Source of the DNA: Ruminococcus sp.
GTDB lineage: Bacteria > Bacillota > Clostridia > Oscillospirales > Ruminococcaceae
Length of the DNA stretch: 52,664 nucleotides
Direction: 5' to 3'
Assembly (NCBI GenBank): GCA_017397925.1
Contig: JAFQHO010000043.1
Location: 1 to 52,664 of the forward strand
The notes beneath the pieces were generated by a model. That model saw nothing but the letters and a program-made list of their open reading frames with translations. It did no database searches and was not told the DNA's origin. Position numbers and translations under genes: made by a program. Of this stretch, positions 42,608 to 52,524 are shown piece after piece; the stretch's first letter is position 1, and each line of letters starts with the position of its first letter.

Positions 42608-43075
42608 ATGTGTAAAATTCTTGATACAGTTGAGCTTGGAACAATTGAAAAGCTTGCAAAGATTGTTAAGGACAACGAGCTTTCAGAGATAACAATTTCC
42701 AACGACGACTGCAATATAACAATAAAGGGCAAGAAATGTCCTCCCCCTGCACCTGCAATGGCTATGGGAATGCCTGCGGCTGCTCCTGCAGCTGCTCCCG
42801 TACAGACAGCGGAAGCTCCAAAGACAGAGGCTATCCCCGAGGGCAATGTGGTGAAATCTCCCATTGTAGGCACATTCTATCAGGCACCATCTCCCGATAA
42901 GCCGCCTTTTGTAAAGGTTGGAGATACAGTGAAAAAGGGCGATATCATTATGATTATCGAGTCAATGAAGCTGATGAATGAGGTACAGTCCGAGTTTGAC
43001 GGCGTTGTAGAGCGTATTCTCGTAAATGACGGTCAGCCTGTTGAGTTCGACCAGCCTATTATGATAATCAAGTAA
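42608..43075 (+). CDS. accB: Biotin carboxyl carrier protein of acetyl-CoA carboxylase
   Basis: 155 residues. N-terminal helical part, an Ala/Pro-rich linker (PAAAPAAAPVQTAEAP) and the biotinyl domain with IESMKLMNEV, where the Lys carries biotin. It shuttles the carboxyl group between AccC and the AccAD transferase. Confidence 0.96.
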   Translation: MCKILDTVELGTIEKLAKIVKDNELSEITISNDDCNITIKGKKCPPPAPAMAMGMPAAAPAAAPVQTAEAPKTEAIPEGNVVKSPIVGTFYQAPSPDKPPFVKVGDTVKKGDIIMIIESMKLMNEVQSEFDGVVERILVNDGQPVEFDQPIMIIK

Positions 43076-43088
43076 GGAAGTAATTGCT

Positions 43089-43535
43089 ATGTCAGATATT
43101 TTAATGAATAAAGAGCAGATAATGGAAATTATCCCCCACCGTGATCCATTTCTTCTTATTGACGAAATAGTTGAAATGGAAGTGGGCGTTAAAGTAAAGG
43201 CAAGAAAGTACATCAAGGAGGACGATTTCTGGTTCAAGGGACACTTCCCCGATTACCCCGTAACTCCCGGTGTGCTTATGATTGAAATGCTTGCACAGGC
43301 TGGCGCTGTATGTATGCTTTCAAAGCCTGAATTTAAGGGAAAGATCGGACTTTTCGGCGGTATTGACAAGGCTAAGTTCCGCAGACAGGTTGTTCCGGGA
43401 GATGTTCTTGACCTTGAAGTTGAGATTATCCGCCAGAGAGGACCAATCGGAACAGGTAAGGCACTTGCTTCTGTTGACGGCGAAAAGGCTGTTTCCTGCG
43501 AAATTACCTTTGTTGTTGCAGACGGTGATAAATAA
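43089..43535 (+). CDS. fabZ: 3-hydroxyacyl-ACP dehydratase
   Basis: 148 residues, hot-dog fold. HRDPFLLIDEI start, catalytic His in KGHFPDYPVTPGV and Glu in MIEMLAQ. It removes water from 3-hydroxyacyl-ACP, making the substrate of FabK. Confidence 0.96.
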   Translation: MSDILMNKEQIMEIIPHRDPFLLIDEIVEMEVGVKVKARKYIKEDDFWFKGHFPDYPVTPGVLMIEMLAQAGAVCMLSKPEFKGKIGLFGGIDKAKFRRQVVPGDVLDLEVEIIRQRGPIGTGKALASVDGEKAVSCEITFVVADGDK

Positions 43536-43576
43536 ATAGATTCGGGTTTCTCCCCGACAATAATGGAGTACAATAA

Positions 43577-44926
43577 ATGTTTAAAAAGATATTAATTGCT
43601 AACCGCGGAGAAATTGCGGTTCGTATTATCCGTGCCTGCCGTGAACTTGGTGTACGCTGTGTGGCTGTATATTCCACTGCTGACAGAAATGCCCTCCACG
43701 CACAGATTGCTGATGAAGCAGTATGTATAGGCCCTCCTGCCACAAAAGACAGCTACCTCAATATGAACGCTGTCATTCAAGCTGCTGTAAACGTGGGCGC
43801 AGAGGCTATCCACCCCGGCTTTGGCTTTCTCTCGGAAAACGCCGAATTTGCAAGATTATGCGAGAAAAACGGAATTGTTTTCATAGGGCCCTCATATAAA
43901 TCAATCGAAATGCTTGGTGATAAGGCTGCTGCAAAGGAAACTATGTCAGCGGCAGGTGTTCCCGTTATCCCAGGTTCAAAGGGAGCTGTACGGGATATTG
44001 ATGAGGCAAAGAAAATCGCTGAAAAATGTGGTTTTCCTGTCCTTGTAAAGGCTTCCGCAGGCGGTGGCGGCAGAGGAATCCGCCGTGTTGACTCTCCTGA
44101 TGACCTTGAAGCGCAGATTATCGCCGCACAACAGGAGGCTCTCTCATTCTTCGGCGATGATACGGTATATATTGAGAAATTCCTTGTAAATCCCCACCAC
44201 GTTGAAATACAGATTATGGCGGACAAAAAGGGCAATACCATATATCTCGGAGAGCGTGACTGTTCAATGCAGCGCCGCAACCAGAAAATACTTGAAGAAT
44301 GCCCCAGCCCCGTTGTAGGCTCTGAACTTCGCGAAAAAATGGGTAAAGCAGCTGTTACGGCAGCAAAAGAATGCGGCTATTATAACGCTGGTACAATTGA
44401 ATTCCTCGTTGATGAAGAACGTAATTTCTATTTTATGGAAATGAATACACGTATACAGGTTGAGCATCCTATAACAGAGGAAGTAACAGGCTTTGACCTT
44501 GTAAAGGCACAGATTGAAGTTGCAGCTGATATGCCGCTGCGTATAAAGCAGGAGGACGTCAAGCTGACAGGTCACGCTATTGAATGCCGTATAAACGCGG
44601 AAAATCCTGATCTGGACTTCCGCCCCTCTCCCGGCACAATAAATGCCCTTTACGTCCCCGGAGGCCCCGGTATACGTATTGACAGCGCTGTTTATCAGGG
44701 GTATACTATCACCCCCTACTACGATTCTATGATAAGCAAGCTCATTGTACATGGTGCAGACCGTGACGAAGCTATACGCAAAATGAGATGGGCTTTATCA
44801 GAATTCATTGTTGACGGCGTTGATACAAATATCGACTTTCAGCTTGAAATAATAAAGCAGCCCGAATTTATGGGCGGAAACTACGACAATGGTTTCCTCA
44901 CAAGATATATGAAAAAACGGAAATAA
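43577..44926 (+). CDS. accC: Biotin carboxylase subunit
   Basis: 449 residues, ATP-grasp enzyme. KILIANRGEIAVRI start, glycine-rich lid KASAGGGGRGIRRV, EMNTRIQVEHPITE metal/bicarbonate site. It carboxylates the biotin on AccB using ATP and bicarbonate. Confidence 0.97.
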   Translation: MFKKILIANRGEIAVRIIRACRELGVRCVAVYSTADRNALHAQIADEAVCIGPPATKDSYLNMNAVIQAAVNVGAEAIHPGFGFLSENAEFARLCEKNGIVFIGPSYKSIEMLGDKAAAKETMSAAGVPVIPGSKGAVRDIDEAKKIAEKCGFPVLVKASAGGGGRGIRRVDSPDDLEAQIIAAQQEALSFFGDDTVYIEKFLVNPHHVEIQIMADKKGNTIYLGERDCSMQRRNQKILEECPSPVVGSELREKMGKAAVTAAKECGYYNAGTIEFLVDEERNFYFMEMNTRIQVEHPITEEVTGFDLVKAQIEVAADMPLRIKQEDVKLTGHAIECRINAENPDLDFRPSPGTINALYVPGGPGIRIDSAVYQGYTITPYYDSMISKLIVHGADRDEAIRKMRWALSEFIVDGVDTNIDFQLEIIKQPEFMGGNYDNGFLTRYMKKRK

Positions 44927-44940
44927 GGCGGTGAATACAG

Positions 44941-45786
44941 ATGTTTGAAGATTTTTTTAAGGTTGTAAAGCATCGCTTCAACGGCGCTGAAGAAGAAGTA
45001 AGCGGCCCTGCATTCAAGTGTCCGAGATGTCAGGGTACAATTCCCCTTGAACGCTATGAGGAACTTTTAAGAGTATGTCCTGCCTGCAATTATCACGGCA
45101 GATTATCCGCAAGAGAGCGTATTGCCCTCACCTTCGACAAAAATAGCTTTGAGGAATTCGACAGCGATATGATAAGCTGCGACCCTATAAGTTTCCCCGA
45201 TTATCCCGAAAAGCAGGCAGAGCTTCGTGAAGCTACAGGTCTTAAAGACGCTATAGTGACAGGTACTGCTCTTGTGAAGGGAGAAAAGGCTGTTGTAGGC
45301 ATTATGGATTCACGTTATATGATGGCTTCTATGGGAAGCGTTGTAGGCGAGAAAATCGCCCGTGCTTTTGAGTATGCAACGGAACATAACCTCCCTGTTA
45401 TTATGTTCACTGCGTCAGGCGGCGCACGTATGCAGGAGGGTATAGTATCTCTTATGCAGATGGCTAAAACATCGGGTGCTGTAAAGCTTCACAGTGACAA
45501 CGGCGGACTTTATATCACAGTTCTTACCGATCCCACCACAGGCGGTGTTACAGCAAGCTTCGCTTCACTTGGCGATATTATCATCGCTGAGCCGAAGATA
45601 CTTATAGGCTTTGCAGGCAGACGAGTTATCGAAAGCACAATGAAACAGCGTCTCCCCGAGGATTTCCAGCTTGCAGAGTTTATGCAGGATAAAGGCTTTG
45701 TGGATATGATTGTTGAAAGAAAGAAAATGCGTAAAACACTTGCAAAGCTTCTTGCTATGCATAAACCTGAAGAAAAGGAGGTCTGA
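44941..45786 (+). CDS. accD: Acetyl-CoA carboxylase carboxyltransferase, beta
   Basis: 281 residues. N-terminal four-Cys zinc ribbon (CPRCQGTIPLERYEE then CPACNYHGRL) and the crotonase-fold core (SGGARMQEGIVSLMQMAK, GGVTASFASLGDI). Partner of AccA, encoded 3 bp downstream. Confidence 0.97.
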   Translation: MFEDFFKVVKHRFNGAEEEVSGPAFKCPRCQGTIPLERYEELLRVCPACNYHGRLSARERIALTFDKNSFEEFDSDMISCDPISFPDYPEKQAELREATGLKDAIVTGTALVKGEKAVVGIMDSRYMMASMGSVVGEKIARAFEYATEHNLPVIMFTASGGARMQEGIVSLMQMAKTSGAVKLHSDNGGLYITVLTDPTTGGVTASFASLGDIIIAEPKILIGFAGRRVIESTMKQRLPEDFQLAEFMQDKGFVDMIVERKKMRKTLAKLLAMHKPEEKEV

Positions 45787-45789
45787 GCC

Positions 45790-46596
45790 TTGGACAACAA
45801 TAAAACTGCATGGGAGCGTCTTGCCCTCGTCCACACCAAGGGCAGACCGACTATCAGAGATTATATTCCCCATATTTTCACAGATTTCTACGAAATGCAC
45901 GGCGACCGCTATTACGGCGATGACCACGCTATTATTGGCGGTATTGCTTATCTTGACGGCAAGCCCGTTACAATTATTGCTCAGGTAAAAGGCAGAGATC
46001 TGAACGAGAATAAGGATTGCAATTTTGCAATGCCGCTCCCTGAGGGCTACAGAAAGGCTCTCCGCCTTGCCAAGCAGGCTGAGAAGTTCCACCGCCCTGT
46101 TATATGCTTCATTGATACCCCGGGCGCATACGCTGGTATGGCGGCTGAGGAACGCGGTCAGGGCGAGGCTATCGCAAAGAATATAGCTGAGTTTATGACG
46201 CTCCGCACACCGATTATATCAATTGTTCTCGGTGAAGGCGGCAGCGGCGGAGCTTTGGCTCTCGGCGTCTGCGATGAGCTTGCTATGCTGGAGAATGCAC
46301 AGTATTCAGTTGTATCTCCGCGAGGCTTTGCAAGTATTCTCTGGAAAGACGCGTCCCGTGAGGAGGAAGCCTGCAATATTATGCAGGTTACAGCCGATGA
46401 TATGGTGCGTCTTGGAGTAGCCGAAACGGTGATAGAAGAGCCTCTCGGAGGAGCACATAACGATTTAGACAAAATTTCCGAAAATATTAAAGAATATTTG
46501 TCACTCAAAATCGAAGAAAAATGTCAAAAAGATATTGACGAATTGCTAAAAGCAAGGTATACTAAGTTTAGGAAGATTGGCGAGTTCACTGAATAG
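45790..46596 (+). CDS. accA: Acetyl-CoA carboxylase carboxyltransferase, alpha
   Basis: 268 residues, start TTG at 45790 with AAGGAGG upstream. PGAYAGMAAEERGQGEAIA and GEGGSGGALALGVCDE are the CoA and oxyanion regions. With AccD it moves the carboxyl group from biotin to acetyl-CoA, giving malonyl-CoA for FabD. Slightly shorter than the E. coli form at the N-terminus, as in other clostridia. Confidence 0.96.
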   Translation: MDNNKTAWERLALVHTKGRPTIRDYIPHIFTDFYEMHGDRYYGDDHAIIGGIAYLDGKPVTIIAQVKGRDLNENKDCNFAMPLPEGYRKALRLAKQAEKFHRPVICFIDTPGAYAGMAAEERGQGEAIAKNIAEFMTLRTPIISIVLGEGGSGGALALGVCDELAMLENAQYSVVSPRGFASILWKDASREEEACNIMQVTADDMVRLGVAETVIEEPLGGAHNDLDKISENIKEYLSLKIEEKCQKDIDELLKARYTKFRKIGEFTE

Positions 46597-46656
46597 CCTA
46601 TTCTAAAAAATAAAACGGATTTATTCCGTAAAAATCAAAAGATGGAGGAAAAAATT

Positions 46657-46890
46657 ATGGTATTTGACAAGGTTAAAGAGCTTATCGTTGATCAGCTCGG
46701 CGTAGACGAGGATGTTGTAACTTCTGAGGCAAGCATTCAGGACGATCTTGGCGCTGACTCTCTCGACATCGTTGACCTCATCCAGACAATCGAGGACGAG
46801 TACGATCTCTCTATTCCCGATGAGGCTGTTGAGAGCATCAAGACTGTTGGCGATATCGTTGCATATATCGAGAACAACACAGAGGCTTAA
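46657..46890 (+). CDS. acpP: Acyl carrier protein
   Basis: 77 residues from the ATG at 46657 (GGAGG upstream; an in-frame GTG/ATG five codons earlier overlaps the ribosome site). [12 protein letters not shown] holds the Ser that receives 4'-phosphopantetheine. Last gene of the fab operon; a small hairpin (ACGGA/TCCGT, 46616-46630) precedes it and may allow its higher expression by mRNA processing. Confidence 0.97.
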   Translation: MVFDKVKELIVDQLGVDEDVVTSEASIQDDLGADSLDIVDLIQTIEDEYDLSIPDEAVESIKTVGDIVAYIENNTEA

Positions 46891-46901
46891 TCAAAAGAAG
46901 T

Positions 46902-46928
46902 AAAAAATCCCCTTAGGGGGATTTTTTT
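46902..46928 (+). terminator. Terminator of the fab operon
   Basis: AAAATCCCC / GGGGATTTT stem with TTTTTTT tail, 12 bp after acpP. Confidence 0.9.
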
Positions 46929-46981
46929 ATTCCAGCTATATATCAGCCTGCAACATGTTAGTTTATACTAATCCAAAAACA

Positions 46982-47010
46982 TTGCATTTCAAGCAAAAAA
47001 GTGATATAAT
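46982..47010 (+). promoter_or_regulatory. Promoter of the 47041 operon
   Basis: TTGCAT (46982-46987), 17-bp spacer, TATAAT (47005-47010), 30 bp before the start. Confidence 0.8.
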
Positions 47011-47040
47011 TAAGGTTAGAACGATTTTATGAGGTAAAGT

Positions 47041-47700
47041 ATGAAAAGAATTACTGTTATCACAGGTCATTACGGCTGCGGAAAGACAAATCTCTCTGTA
47101 AATCTTGCCCTTAATGCGGCAAAAAAGTGGAAAGATGTCACCGTTGTTGACCTTGACCTTGTAAACCCTTATTTCCGCACAGCTGATTTCAAGAAGCTGT
47201 TTGAGGAAAACGGCATAAACCTTATTGCTCCCGATTTCGCCAATACAAATCTTGACGTTCCCTCGGTGCAGTTTGATATTGAACAGCTTGCCGCAGGCGA
47301 CGGATGTCTTATTATTGACGTTGGCGGCGATGACGCAGGTGCTTTTGCCCTCGGCAGACATGCACAGGCACTCAATAATTACAGCGATGAGCTGGATATG
47401 CTCTATGTTATAAATCAGCGCAGAAATCTCACAGAAACTGCTGATGAAGCCGTTTCCCTTATGTATGAGATTGAAGCTGCTTCACGTATGAAGCATACCG
47501 CTGTTGTAAACAATACAAATCTCGGCTGTGAAACTACTGTTGAGATTATCGCACAATCAAAAGGCTTTGCGGATGAAGTATCTGCAAAAACGGGACTTCC
47601 CCTTGCATTTACAACCTGTCCCGAGGATTTGTGCAGCTCCCTTGAAAATAACGATATACTCCCCATAAAGGTTTTTGTAAAGCCTCTGTGGGAAATATAA
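47041..47700 (+). CDS. MinD/CobQ-type P-loop ATPase, unknown role
   Basis: 219 residues. ITGHYGCGKTNLSVNLAL is a deviant Walker A-like P-loop; TVVDLDLVNPYFRT and LIIDVGGDDAGA are the Walker A' / B strands of the SIMIBI class. Similar stand-alone ATPases lie beside 2-oxoacid oxidoreductase genes in many clostridia, as here, 35 bp before the ferredoxin subunit. A role in iron-sulfur delivery or assembly of the oxidoreductase is plausible but unproven. Confidence 0.85.
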   Translation: MKRITVITGHYGCGKTNLSVNLALNAAKKWKDVTVVDLDLVNPYFRTADFKKLFEENGINLIAPDFANTNLDVPSVQFDIEQLAAGDGCLIIDVGGDDAGAFALGRHAQALNNYSDELDMLYVINQRRNLTETADEAVSLMYEIEAASRMKHTAVVNNTNLGCETTVEIIAQSKGFADEVSAKTGLPLAFTTCPEDLCSSLENNDILPIKVFVKPLWEI

Positions 47701-47735
47701 TACCAATATTTCAGATAGAAAGTGTGGTGTAAGAA

Positions 47736-47942
47736 TTGGCTAAAATGACTGTTATTACAGAACGCTGTAAGGGCTGCGGTCTTTGTACTGCTGCCTGCCC
47801 TAAGAAAATTGTTGAGCTTCAGAAAGAGAAGCGTAACAAGAAGGGCTATTTCTACGCTGTATGTACCGATCAGGACGCTTGTATCGGCTGTGCTATGTGC
47901 GCTATGATGTGTCCCGATTGTGCAATCACTATTGAAAAGTAA
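47736..47942 (+). CDS. 2-oxoacid:ferredoxin oxidoreductase, ferredoxin-like subunit (KorD/VorD)
   Basis: 68 residues from TTG 47736 (weak GTGGTG site; ATG at 47745 is the alternative). Two 4Fe-4S motifs, CKGCGLCTAACP and CIGCAMCAMMCP. It passes electrons from the TPP site to free ferredoxin. First of four subunit genes in the order D-A-B-C. Confidence 0.92.
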   Translation: MAKMTVITERCKGCGLCTAACPKKIVELQKEKRNKKGYFYAVCTDQDACIGCAMCAMMCPDCAITIEK

Positions 47943-47961
47943 ATGAAAGGAGCTTAAAGCT

Positions 47962-49020
47962 TTGGAAAGAAATCTTATGAAGGGCAACGAGGCTCTTGCT
48001 GAGGCTGCTATCAGAGCAGGCTGTAAGTGCTTCTTTGGTTACCCTATTACTCCTCAGACTGAGCTTGCCGCTTATATGGCTAAGCGTATGAATAAGGCAG
48101 GCGGTGTATTTTTACAGGCTGAGTCCGAAATTGCCGCTATAAATATGGTTCTTGGCGCTGCTTCCACAGGTGTACGCGCTATGACATCATCTTCATCTCC
48201 CGGAATTTCTCTCAAGAGCGAGGGTATTTCCTATATCGCAGGTTCCGACCTCCCTGCTGTAATCATCAATGTACAGCGCGGCGGCCCCGGTCTTGGCGGT
48301 ATCCAGCCCTCACAGGCTGACTACTGGCAGGCTACAAAGGCTCTTGGTCACGGCGATTTCCACCTTATGGTGTATGCTCCTGCATCTGTACAGGAAATGG
48401 TTGATATGGTTGTAAAGGCTTTCGATAAGGCTGACGAATACCGTGTACCCGCTATGATTCTTGCTGACGGACTTCTCGGTCAGATGATGGAACCTGTATC
48501 CTTCCCCGAAATCAGCGCTAATCCCACAGATAAGAGCAGCTGGGCTGCTGACGGCCACAAGGGCAAGAGAGAGCATCACATTATCAACTCCCTCTACCTC
48601 AAGCCCGATGAGCTTGAAAAGTCTGTTCAGGACAGATTTACAAGATATGAGGCTATCAAGGAGAACGAAACTGACGCAGAGCTTTACCTCACAGAGGACT
48701 GCGATATTCTTCTCTGCGCATTCGGCGCAACTGCAAGAGTTGTAAAATCAGCTGTAAATGAAGCAAGAGCTATGGGTATCAAGGCTGGTCTTTTCCGTCC
48801 TAAGACTCTCTGGCCTTTCCCTGTAAAGGAGCTTAATGAGGCTGCTAAGAACGCTAAGAAGCTTCTCTCTGTTGAAATGTCAATGGGACAGATGATTGAC
48901 GATATCAAGCTTGCTATCAACTGCTCCAAGCCCGTAGAGTTCTACGGACGTACAGGCGGTATTATTCCAAACCCTGCTGAAATTCTGGCAGAAATCAAAA
49001 AAGTCGGAGGTGCTGAATAA
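47962..49020 (+). CDS. 2-oxoacid:ferredoxin oxidoreductase, alpha subunit
   Basis: 352 residues, start TTG at 47962 with AAAGGAG 9 bp upstream. Pyrimidine-binding domain (GYPITPQTELAAYM, SSSPGISLKSEG) and the transketolase C-terminal-like domain II (about 245-350). The length and split-subunit layout match KorA/VorB. Substrate could be 2-oxoglutarate or branched-chain 2-oxoacids; the sequence alone does not decide. Its stop overlaps the beta-subunit ATG by one base. Confidence 0.93.
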   Translation: MERNLMKGNEALAEAAIRAGCKCFFGYPITPQTELAAYMAKRMNKAGGVFLQAESEIAAINMVLGAASTGVRAMTSSSSPGISLKSEGISYIAGSDLPAVIINVQRGGPGLGGIQPSQADYWQATKALGHGDFHLMVYAPASVQEMVDMVVKAFDKADEYRVPAMILADGLLGQMMEPVSFPEISANPTDKSSWAADGHKGKREHHIINSLYLKPDELEKSVQDRFTRYEAIKENETDAELYLTEDCDILLCAFGATARVVKSAVNEARAMGIKAGLFRPKTLWPFPVKELNEAAKNAKKLLSVEMSMGQMIDDIKLAINCSKPVEFYGRTGGIIPNPAEILAEIKKVGGAE

Positions 49021-49772
49021 TGGCTGTTGTATTTGAAAGACCAAAGTCACTCCTTGATGTTCCAACACATTACTGCCCAGGTTGTACTCACGGTATCGTT
49101 CACAGACTCGTTGCTGAGGTTATGGACGAAATGGGTATCGAGGGCGATACAGTAGGCGTATGCCCCGTTGGCTGCTCCGTTATGGCTTATGACTATTTCG
49201 GCTGCGATATGATTGAAGCTCCCCACGGACGCGCTCCTGCTGTTGCTACAGGCGTTAAGCGTACAAATCCCGATAAGTTTGTATTTACATATCAGGGCGA
49301 CGGCGACCTCGCTGCTATCGGTACAGCTGAAACTGTTCACGTTGCTACAAGAGGCGAAAATATCGTTGTTATCTTCATCAACAACACAATCTACGGTATG
49401 ACAGGCGGACAGATGGCTCCTACAACTCTCCCCGGACAGGTTACACAGACAACACCTTTCGGCCGTGACCCACAGCTTGCAGGTTATCCCGTAAGAGTTT
49501 GCGAGATGCTTTCAACTCTCACAGGTACAGCTTATGCTCATCGTGTAGCTGTTGACAGCGTTCCTCATATCCGTGATGCTAAGAAGGCTATCAGAAAGGC
49601 TTTCGAGACACAGAAGGCAAAGAAGGGCTTCTCTATTGTTGAGGTTCTTTCCACTTGTCCCACAAACTGGGGACTTACTCCCACAGAGGCTATAAAAAGA
49701 CTTCAGGACGAGATGATTCCATATTATCCCCTTGGAGTATACAAGGACACTACAGAGGAGGGCAATGAATAA
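49020..49772 (+). CDS. 2-oxoacid:ferredoxin oxidoreductase, beta subunit
   Basis: 250 residues. TPP- and cluster-binding subunit: [12 protein letters not shown] holds conserved cysteines, [12 protein letters not shown] with [11 protein letters not shown] is the TPP-Mg motif. It carries out oxidative decarboxylation of the 2-oxoacid to acyl-CoA. Coupled at both ends to the alpha and gamma genes by overlapping start/stop codons. Confidence 0.94.
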   Translation: MAVVFERPKSLLDVPTHYCPGCTHGIVHRLVAEVMDEMGIEGDTVGVCPVGCSVMAYDYFGCDMIEAPHGRAPAVATGVKRTNPDKFVFTYQGDGDLAAIGTAETVHVATRGENIVVIFINNTIYGMTGGQMAPTTLPGQVTQTTPFGRDPQLAGYPVRVCEMLSTLTGTAYAHRVAVDSVPHIRDAKKAIRKAFETQKAKKGFSIVEVLSTCPTNWGLTPTEAIKRLQDEMIPYYPLGVYKDTTEEGNE

Positions 49773-50305
49773 TGGCAGCTACAGAAATCATTCTTGCAGG
49801 CTTCGGCGGACAGGGCGTACTTTTCGCCGGTAAAATCCTTGCATACTGCGGACTTGTTGACAACAAGGAGCTTTCCTGGCTTCCCTCATACGGTCCTGAA
49901 ATGCGCGGTGGTACAGCTAACTGCTCCGTATGTATCTCAGACGAGCCTATTGGTTCTCCCCTCGTAATCAATCCCGATATCCTCATCGCTATGAATCAGC
50001 CTTCATTTGACAAGTTTGTCAATGACGTAAAGCCCGGCGGTAAGGTAATCTATGACAGCACACTTATCGAAAATGAGTGTACTCGTACAGATATCGAGAT
50101 TTATGGTATTCCTTCCTCTGAGCTTGCTGACACAAACGAGCTTAAGGGCGGTTCAAATATCATTCTCCTTGGAAAAACACTCAAGGAAACAGGCATTTTC
50201 ACTCTTGATACAATGAAGAAGTGCATTGAAAAGGTTGTTCCCCCAACAAAGGCACAGCTTATTGCAAATAACTTCAAGGCTATTGAGATTGGTATGAATA
50301 ACTAA
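49772..50305 (+). CDS. 2-oxoacid:ferredoxin oxidoreductase, gamma subunit
   Basis: 177 residues. Typical gamma fold with [15 protein letters not shown] near the start and [14 protein letters not shown]. Completes the four-subunit complex. Followed by two hairpins (50356 and 50401). Confidence 0.94.
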   Translation: MAATEIILAGFGGQGVLFAGKILAYCGLVDNKELSWLPSYGPEMRGGTANCSVCISDEPIGSPLVINPDILIAMNQPSFDKFVNDVKPGGKVIYDSTLIENECTRTDIEIYGIPSSELADTNELKGGSNIILLGKTLKETGIFTLDTMKKCIEKVVPPTKAQLIANNFKAIEIGMNN

Positions 50306-50355
50306 ATCCGTCAGCTTTTGGCGGGGCAATTTTGCCGATATATCGTAAATAATTG

Positions 50356-50377
50356 AGGGCGGATTTCTATCCGCCCT
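50356..50377 (+). terminator. GGGCGGAT palindrome after the oxidoreductase operon
   Basis: AGGGCGGAT / ATCCGCCCT, TTCT loop, followed by GATTTATT. Same core as 28333-28357 and 41269-41287. Confidence 0.7.
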
Positions 50378-50400
50378 GATTTATTATAGAATTGGTATAA

Positions 50401-50426
50401 AAAGGCGGTCGATTGACCGCCTTTTT
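50401..50426. terminator. Bidirectional terminator before the xylanase end
   Basis: AAAGGCGGTC / GACCGCCTTT 10-bp stem with GATT loop, A-run and T-run on either side; lies between converging genes. Confidence 0.9.
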
Positions 50427-50428
50427 GA

Positions 50429-52378
50429 TTATTCAGTTATAGGAAGTGACTCGATGATGCCTGCAGTAAGCTTCTGAACTGCAAGAGCGTCAGCGGCTGT
50501 TATGCCGTTTCCTTGGTTGCTGCAGTCAGCATTTGCTGCACCCTGCTCGGAAAGTCCGTACTTGTCAGGATTTCCAAGTGCCTGATAAATTGCAGCTGCA
50601 TCAGCCATTGTAACCTTCTCATCAAGGTTTGCGTCACCGATGAGTGTTACTTCAGGAGTAACGGAAGGCTTATCTGTAGGAGTTACAGGGGGCTCTGTAG
50701 GCTCTGTGGGAGTTACAGGGGGATTTGTCGGAATAACGCTGGGAAGCTCATATCCCTCAATGATTGAGTGGAATGCGCTCTTTGCCTTATAATCCTTATC
50801 AAAGAGAAGCGGATACTGCTTGCCTCTCCAGCTCTGGTCGTCTGTAACACCCCAGAGAATAACTGCTGATACGTTATCTCTGTATTCGTATATAGCATCC
50901 CAGATGCCCTTATAGTATGCAGCCTGAACTTCAAAATCAGCTGACTTTGGATTTTCAGGAGTTGTAACGTCAAGCTCTGTAATCTGAATATCAAGACCAA
51001 GCTCAGAATACTTCTTGAGAGCGTTCTTATACATATTAATTGATGGGAATGCAGCATCAAGGCTCTGACGAGCGTCAAGATGTGACTGCATACCGATACC
51101 ATCGATGATACCCTTTTCCTTGAAATCCTTAGCCATTTCAATAATAGCGTTCATCTTGCCGTCCATATACTCGTTATAATCGTTATAGTAGAGCTTACAG
51201 CCTTCGGGAGCGTATTTTCTTGCATATGTGAAAGCAGGCTCAATAAATGAGTTGTCGCCGAATACCTTTACCCACGCAGAATTCTGTGAGCCTCCTGAAC
51301 CCTGCTCACCGGGTGAACGTGGCTTACCGTCTTCAAGCCAAGCTTCGTTTACAACGTCGCAGGCATAGAAATCAACAGTAGGATAAAGCTCCACAAGCTC
51401 CTCAAAGAAAGCTTTGATATAGTTTTCCATACGCTTAAGCATCTTTTCTTTGCTTACCCATTCACCGTCATCAGCATAATTCTCCTTGAAGAACCAGTCG
51501 GGTGTCTGAGAATGCCATACAAGTGTATGTATTCTTACAGGAACATTGTTCTTTTTACAATAGTTAAGAAGCGGCTTAGCTGCACTAAATGAAATCTGCG
51601 GAACAGTATCATCGCCTGTTTCCTCAGCGTAAGCCTGACAAGCAGCCTTATTGAGTACAGCATCGGGCTTCATTTCATTTCCACATGTAAGACTCTGATA
51701 GAAGTGCTTCTCAACAAGGTCCATTGTTGAACGTGAACTGAAATTATTTGGAACAAGTGAAGTACCAACCTTGAAGTCATTGCCGAAAATCTGTGCAAGG
51801 CCGGGAATATCCTGCTCAATAGGAGCAACAGGAACTTCTTCCACAACGAAATCATCAATAAAGAGGTCATCGCTTCCGCCTTCAAAGTAAACGTAAACGC
51901 CCTCCATTTCGTCTGTAAAGCTTACCTTTATCTTCTCAACAGACATCCAATCGCTGCCGTTAAGATTCTGTACAAGGTTCTGATACTTTGGCTCTGTTTC
52001 ACCTGTAACAGTGTACTGGAAGCTCATCATAGCACTTGTGTAGTATCTGCCCTTGATTTTTGCACTGATATAGTACTCGGTAAAAGGCTCCAGCTTGTCA
52101 TCAAGACGGAAAGCAGGTCCATTCCAGCTTTCAGAACGTCCGCTGGCAAGAAGTGCTGTTTTGCCGCTTGCAGAATCATCTGTTGAAGCTGAAATTTCTG
52201 TTGTGTCATCTCCGCCGCGGTTTGTAAACAGCGAAACATCGCCATCCTCAAAGTCGAAGCTGTAGACTACCTTAGACTCAGCGTCTCCGTCTGCTGCATA
52301 AACAGCAGGTGCCGTGCCGACTGCAATTGAGGCAGCAAGAATAGCTGCAAAACTTTTGGTAATGTGTGATTTTTTCAT
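50429..52378 (-). CDS. GH10 endo-xylanase with CBM22-like module and dockerin
   Basis: 649 residues from the second ATG (52378), which is 9 bp from GAGGG; the first ATG touches it. Signal peptide to about residue 29 (AVYA/AD). Residues about 35-185 are a CBM22-type xylan-binding module. GH10 barrel about 195-545: acid/base Glu345 in DVVNEAW and nucleophile Glu468 in ITELDVT. A Pro/Thr linker (about 547-577) leads to a dockerin with loops GDANLDEKVTMADAAAIY and a second, less canonical one (ADCSNQGNGITAADALAV). It cleaves beta-1,4-xylan outside the cell, held on a cellulosome scaffoldin. Confidence 0.95.
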   Translation of the reverse strand: MKKSHITKSFAAILAASIAVGTAPAVYAADGDAESKVVYSFDFEDGDVSLFTNRGGDDTTEISASTDDSASGKTALLASGRSESWNGPAFRLDDKLEPFTEYYISAKIKGRYYTSAMMSFQYTVTGETEPKYQNLVQNLNGSDWMSVEKIKVSFTDEMEGVYVYFEGGSDDLFIDDFVVEEVPVAPIEQDIPGLAQIFGNDFKVGTSLVPNNFSSRSTMDLVEKHFYQSLTCGNEMKPDAVLNKAACQAYAEETGDDTVPQISFSAAKPLLNYCKKNNVPVRIHTLVWHSQTPDWFFKENYADDGEWVSKEKMLKRMENYIKAFFEELVELYPTVDFYACDVVNEAWLEDGKPRSPGEQGSGGSQNSAWVKVFGDNSFIEPAFTYARKYAPEGCKLYYNDYNEYMDGKMNAIIEMAKDFKEKGIIDGIGMQSHLDARQSLDAAFPSINMYKNALKKYSELGLDIQITELDVTTPENPKSADFEVQAAYYKGIWDAIYEYRDNVSAVILWGVTDDQSWRGKQYPLLFDKDYKAKSAFHSIIEGYELPSVIPTNPPVTPTEPTEPPVTPTDKPSVTPEVTLIGDANLDEKVTMADAAAIYQALGNPDKYGLSEQGAANADCSNQGNGITAADALAVQKLTAGIIESLPITE

Positions 52379-52424
52379 TTTTATCATCCCTCAATATATA
52401 TTTCGCAATTTCTGCGATACTTAA

Positions 52425-52453
52425 ATTTTACCATAATAAAGCGGATATGTCAA
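52425..52453 (-). promoter_or_regulatory. Xylanase promoter
   Basis: Minus strand TTGACA (52448-52453), 17-bp spacer, TAAAAT (52425-52430). A short hairpin TCGCA/TGCGA (52403-52417) lies in the leader. Confidence 0.8.
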
Positions 52454-52524
52454 TAAATCAAGACGAATATCACAATTTTTGGGGCAAAAGCTTTTTTTGA
52501 CCGATTATTGCTGATATTATAAAC

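Noticed and set aside
47415-47987. 190-codon minus-strand frame under the P-loop ATPase and ferredoxin genes
   Set aside because: Shadow of two conserved plus-strand genes; no family resemblance and no ribosome site.
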